NCBI GenBank assembly: GCA_036558545.1
Contig: DATBFJ010000019.1
Location: 1-6,842 of the forward strand
Reading direction: 5' to 3'
Source of the DNA: JALYGJ01 sp036558545
GTDB taxonomy: Bacteria > Chloroflexota > Limnocylindria > Limnocylindrales > CSP1-4
DNA: 6,842 nt
The notes under the pieces were generated by a model, which was given only the letters and a program-made list of their open reading frames with translations, did not search any database and had not been told where the DNA came from. Shown here in pieces: positions 4,426-6,842 of this stretch. The translations under genes were made by a program, and so were the position numbers. Every line of letters starts with the position of its first letter. Position 1 is the stretch's first letter.

Positions 4426-5721
4426 CTACAGAGTCGAGGCAACTCCAGCGACGGAGTAGACCTTACCGTCTGATCCGCAGATCAAGAGCGACCCGTCGTA
4501 GGGGTTGATCGCCAGACCGAGCACGTCCGGGAGGACAAAGTCGGTGGCATCCACGCCGGGCGTGGTCGACTGGCCACCGCCGGCGACGAGGGTCATGGTG
4601 CCGTCCGGCGCGAGCTGCATGATCGTCGTGCCGCGATCGCCCCAGAACACCGGGAAGTAGACATTCCCCGCGTTGTCCGCCGCAATCGCTGACGCGCGCT
4701 GTACCGGCGTTTCAGTGCCGGTCAGCTTGCTGTCGTACGCGACGGCCGTGCCGTCGCCTGTGCCGGCGACCGTGGTGATCTTGTCCGAAGCGAGATCGAC
4801 CTCACGAATCCGGAAGTTGCCGTAGTCCGCGATGAAAAGCTTGCTCACGTCCGCGCCACCGACGGCAATCGCTTGCGGACTTGAAAGTTCTGCACTCGTC
4901 GCCGGTCCGTTGTCGCCGCCGTAGCCCTGCGTTCCGTTTCCGGCGATCGTCCGTATGTCGCCCTTGGGGTCGATCGCGCGAACGCGGTGATTGGTCGTGT
5001 CTGCGATGTAGGGACCGGCAACGTCGAACGGCTGTGACAGCAAAGATCGTTTTGCCGGACCGCCGTCGCCCTTGAAGCCGACCTGACCGATGCTGCTGCC
5101 AGCGATCGTCTGCCAGTTGCCACTGCCGTTGGGAGTAACGATCCGGCTGTTGGCTGTGTCTGCGACCCATAAATTGGAATCGCCGAAGTTCACGTCGGGC
5201 TCGGCGCTTACGCCCTGCGGTCCGAGCAGGCCCGCGATGACCTCAGAGATGGTTCCGTTTTCCACTGAAAACGCGATGCCCAGGTTGCTATCGACGATGA
5301 ACGTGATCGGATGCGGAGGACTGTCGGGAGACCCAATCGAGACCCCCGTTGGTCGCTGAAGAGCTGCATCAACGGCGAGGACGGAGGGTGCCACTGCTTG
5401 GCCGCCACCACCGGCGAAGACTGTGATGGTGTGGCCACCTTGCCCCGGAGTGGGTTCCTCAGATGCGAGTTCGGTCTCCTTGGGCGTTTCTTCGGGTGTC
5501 GCTTCCTCGGTCGGTTCCTCGGTGGTCTGTTCAGTCGGCTCGGCGCTCACCTTCGGCGTCTTGGTCGGCTGAGCTTCCTCGGTGGCTTCTTCGCTCGGCG
5601 CTTCGCTGGGGGCTGAGGCGATCGGATGTGTGATCTCGAGCGAGGGCAGCGCGGAAGGCAGCGTGCCCCCACACGCTGCGACCAGAAGAAGCGACGCGGC
5701 CACGGCCACCAAGCCCCTCAT
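4426..5721 (-). CDS. Lipoprotein with Pro/Thr/Glu-rich stalk and NHL-type beta-propeller
   Basis: The 431-residue product starts with a lipoprotein signal: MRG, a hydrophobic core, and lipobox V14-A15-A16-C17, so it should be lipid-anchored on the outer face of the membrane. Residues about 35-97 form an acidic, disordered Pro/Thr/Glu stalk. From 98 on, the motif V/I-x-AG recurs near 101, 161, 205, 258, 317, 378 and 423, with NHL-type stretches such as WVADTANSRI, YIADTTNHRV and FIADYGNFRI. The spacing of 40-60 residues suggests a six-bladed propeller closed by the last motif. Propellers of this kind bind proteins or glycans; no catalytic motif is seen and the ligand is unknown. ATG 5719-5721 is preferred because it places the lipobox correctly; a TTG at 5746-5748 would add nine residues. 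There is no Shine-Dalgarno site. The stop is one base from the tadG-like stop on the other strand. Confidence 0.85.
   Translation of the reverse strand: MRGLVAVAASLLLVAACGGTLPSALPSLEITHPIASAPSEAPSEEATEEAQPTKTPKVSAEPTEQTTEEPTEEATPEETPKETELASEEPTPGQGGHTITVFAGGGGQAVAPSVLAVDAALQRPTGVSIGSPDSPPHPITFIVDSNLGIAFSVENGTISEVIAGLLGPQGVSAEPDVNFGDSNLWVADTANSRIVTPNGSGNWQTIAGSSIGQVGFKGDGGPAKRSLLSQPFDVAGPYIADTTNHRVRAIDPKGDIRTIAGNGTQGYGGDNGPATSAELSSPQAIAVGGADVSKLFIADYGNFRIREVDLASDKITTVAGTGDGTAVAYDSKLTGTETPVQRASAIAADNAGNVYFPVFWGDRGTTIMQLAPDGTMTLVAGGGQSTTPGVDATDFVLPDVLGLAINPYDGSLLICGSDGKVYSVAGVASTL
5431..5619 (-). repeat. Low-complexity Thr-Glu-Glu/Pro coding repeat (lipoprotein stalk)
   Basis: This in-frame, degenerate repeat tract encodes the stalk of the lipoprotein. 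The + strand word TTCCTCGGT, complementary to Thr-Glu-Glu codons, recurs at 5503-5511, 5515-5523 and 5575-5583. Such tracts can change length by slippage or recombination without breaking the frame when units are multiples of three. Confidence 0.6.
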
Positions 5722-5729
5722 TGGGCGCC

Positions 5730-5735
5730 AAGTTA
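5730..5735 (-). promoter_or_regulatory. Possible -10 box (TAACTT) for a leaderless lipoprotein transcript
   Basis: TAACTT fits TANNNT and ends eight bases before ATG 5719-5721. That places the expected transcription start at or next to the start codon, as in leaderless genes, and no Shine-Dalgarno sequence is present. No good -35 box is seen at 17 bases. Confidence 0.35.
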
Positions 5736-5762
5736 CAACGGCCGTCAAGCAATTTCGACTGC

Positions 5763-5768
5763 TAGCCT
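5763..5768 (+). promoter_or_regulatory. Possible -10 box (TAGCCT) for a leaderless HerA-like transcript
   Basis: TAGCCT fits TANNNT and ends nine bases before ATG 5778-5780, and there is no Shine-Dalgarno site. The expected transcript start falls within a few bases of the start codon. The same arrangement on the opposite strand for the lipoprotein gene makes this slightly more credible. Confidence 0.3.
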
Positions 5769-5777
5769 TCCCGGCCT

Positions 5778-6842
5778 ATGAACGACGCCTTCGCCAAGCA
5801 GATGACCGGCGGATACACGCTCGATCAGCCAGCCGTGGTCGTGGGTAGCCCGATGCTCGACGACGAGCTCTACAACGACACGCACGTCCAGGTCGCACTG
5901 TCCATCCTGAACCGTCACGGGCTGATCGCCGGGGCCACCGGCACAGGCAAGACGAAGACGCTGCAGCTGATGGCCGGCCAGCTGTCGAAGGCTGGCGTTC
6001 CGTGCTTCGTTGCGGACATCAAAGGCGACGTCACGGGCATGGCCGCACCGGGCGACGGCACAAACCCGATCGTCAGCCAGCGCATGCAGTCGCTCAACCT
6101 CCCGTTCACCGCTTCGGCACATCCTGTCGAGTTCCTGTCACTGTCCGGCAAGAAGGGCGCCCAGGTGCGTGCCACGGTCCACTCATTCGGGCCACTGTTG
6201 CTGGGCAAGGTCCTCGGCCTGAACGACACGCAGACCTCGATCCTGGCGCTGATCTTCAAGTATTGCGACGACAACAGTTACCCGTTGCTCGACCTGAAGG
6301 ACCTGGCTGAGACCCTCAAGTTCCTGTCCTCGGACAACGGCAAGGGTGCCCTGGCCGACTACGGCGGGATGTCTGCTGCGAGCGTCGGGGTACTGCTGCG
6401 CTCGATCATTGTGCTCGAGCAACAGGGCGCCGACATCTTCTTTGGCGAGCCCGAGTTCGACGTCGCAGATCTGCTGCGGACGACAGCGGACGGGCAGGGG
6501 ATCGTGTCCCTGCTCGAGTTGTCGGACGTCATGGACAAGCCCGCGCTGATCTCGACATTCATGCTCTGGATGCTTGCCCAGCTGTACGAGATGCTGCCTG
6601 AGGTTGGCGACCTGCCGAAGCCCAAGCTGTGCTTCTTCTTCGACGAGGCGCATCTGCTCTTCGACAGCGCGTCCAATGCCCTGTTGCAAGAGATCGAGCA
6701 TACTGCGCGACTGATCCGGTCGAAGGGCGTTGGTGTCTACTTCGTCACCCAGGCACCCACGGACGTGCCGTCATCGGTGCTTGCTCAGCTCGGCAATCGC
6801 GTCCAGCACGCGCTGCGCGCCTTCACGCCCGAAGACGCGGAC
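5778..6842 (+). CDS. HerA-like / DUF853 (YjgR-type) P-loop ATPase, 3' truncated by window edge
   Basis: The first 355 residues of a cytoplasmic P-loop ATPase related to the HerA/FtsK group. Walker A is GATGTGKT at 52-59 (Lys58, Thr59), preceded by NRHGLIA. Walker B is FFFDEAHLL at 286-294 with Asp289 and Glu290. FVADIKGDVTGMA (77-89) and RLIRSKGVGVYFVTQAPTDVP (311-331) match the DUF853/YjgR family, whose members are about 500 residues, so perhaps 150 residues lie beyond the edge. Walker A lies too near the N-terminus for the HAS-barrel found in archaeal HerA helicases. Function in the family is poorly known; DNA translocation is inferred from HerA. The start is firm: an in-frame TAG at 5763-5765 is followed by no other start codon before ATG 5778. 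It is divergent from the lipoprotein gene, 56 bases away, and the frame is still open at 6842. Confidence 0.9.
   Translation, partial: MNDAFAKQMTGGYTLDQPAVVVGSPMLDDELYNDTHVQVALSILNRHGLIAGATGTGKTKTLQLMAGQLSKAGVPCFVADIKGDVTGMAAPGDGTNPIVSQRMQSLNLPFTASAHPVEFLSLSGKKGAQVRATVHSFGPLLLGKVLGLNDTQTSILALIFKYCDDNSYPLLDLKDLAETLKFLSSDNGKGALADYGGMSAASVGVLLRSIIVLEQQGADIFFGEPEFDVADLLRTTADGQGIVSLLELSDVMDKPALISTFMLWMLAQLYEMLPEVGDLPKPKLCFFFDEAHLLFDSASNALLQEIEHTARLIRSKGVGVYFVTQAPTDVPSSVLAQLGNRVQHALRAFTPEDAD

Noticed and set aside
5431..5619. CRISPR-like or mobile repeat in the tract of repeated TTCCTCGGT words
   Set aside because: The words are in-frame Thr-Glu-Glu codons of a low-complexity protein stalk with irregular spacing and no spacer structure.
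5743..5748. TTGACG on the minus strand as a -35 box for the lipoprotein gene
   Set aside because: It lies only seven bases from the TAACTT -10 candidate, and 17 bases downstream of it no -10-like sequence is found.
6183..6701. A 172-codon minus-strand frame opposite the HerA-like gene, Gln/Leu-rich and coiled-coil-like
   Set aside because: It is a mirror of the Leu/Asp/Glu-rich ATPase codons. The ATPase has intact Walker motifs and a bounded start.

Overview
The window is a GC-rich (roughly 60-65% by eye), densely coded chromosomal segment. Two features fit an F420-using, high-GC lineage that exports lipoproteins: a MarP-type membrane serine protease and a Rv0121-family PPOX enzyme (probably F420-binding). 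Actinobacteriota or Chloroflexota are the best guesses, with a slight lean to Chloroflexota. This is inference from gene families, not from a phylogenetic marker. I see no RNA gene, CRISPR array, insertion sequence or other clear mobile element.

Layout. Positions 1-237 hold the 3' end of an unrecognised + strand gene. It converges on a three-gene minus-strand operon that reads from about 2395 down to 243: cyclophilin-type peptidyl-prolyl isomerase, PPOX-class flavin/F420 enzyme, and MarP-like CvpA/trypsin protease. The junctions are TAG immediately followed by TTG, and a 4-base GTGA overlap, so translation is probably coupled. A repeat-rich divergent intergenic region (2414-2628) separates this operon from a + strand pair, a TadE-like pseudopilin and a TadG-like von Willebrand A protein, joined by an ATGA overlap. 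The TadG-like gene converges, with one base between stop codons, on a minus-strand lipoprotein gene encoding a Pro/Thr/Glu-rich stalk and an NHL-type beta-propeller. A short 56-base divergent gap then leads to the 5' part of a HerA/DUF853 (YjgR-type) ATPase that runs off the right edge.

How the genes may work together. Most products concern the cell envelope: a membrane protease, two Tad-type surface proteins and a lipid-anchored propeller. The cyclophilin has no visible signal peptide and is probably cytoplasmic; the PPOX enzyme and the HerA-like ATPase are cytoplasmic too. I see no strong evidence for a new multi-gene system. The points most worth a second look are the motif-rich control region before the tad pair, the calcium-loop and cysteine-rich architecture of the TadG-like VWA protein, the near-zero convergent junctions, and probable leaderless starts at the divergent 5722-5777 gap.
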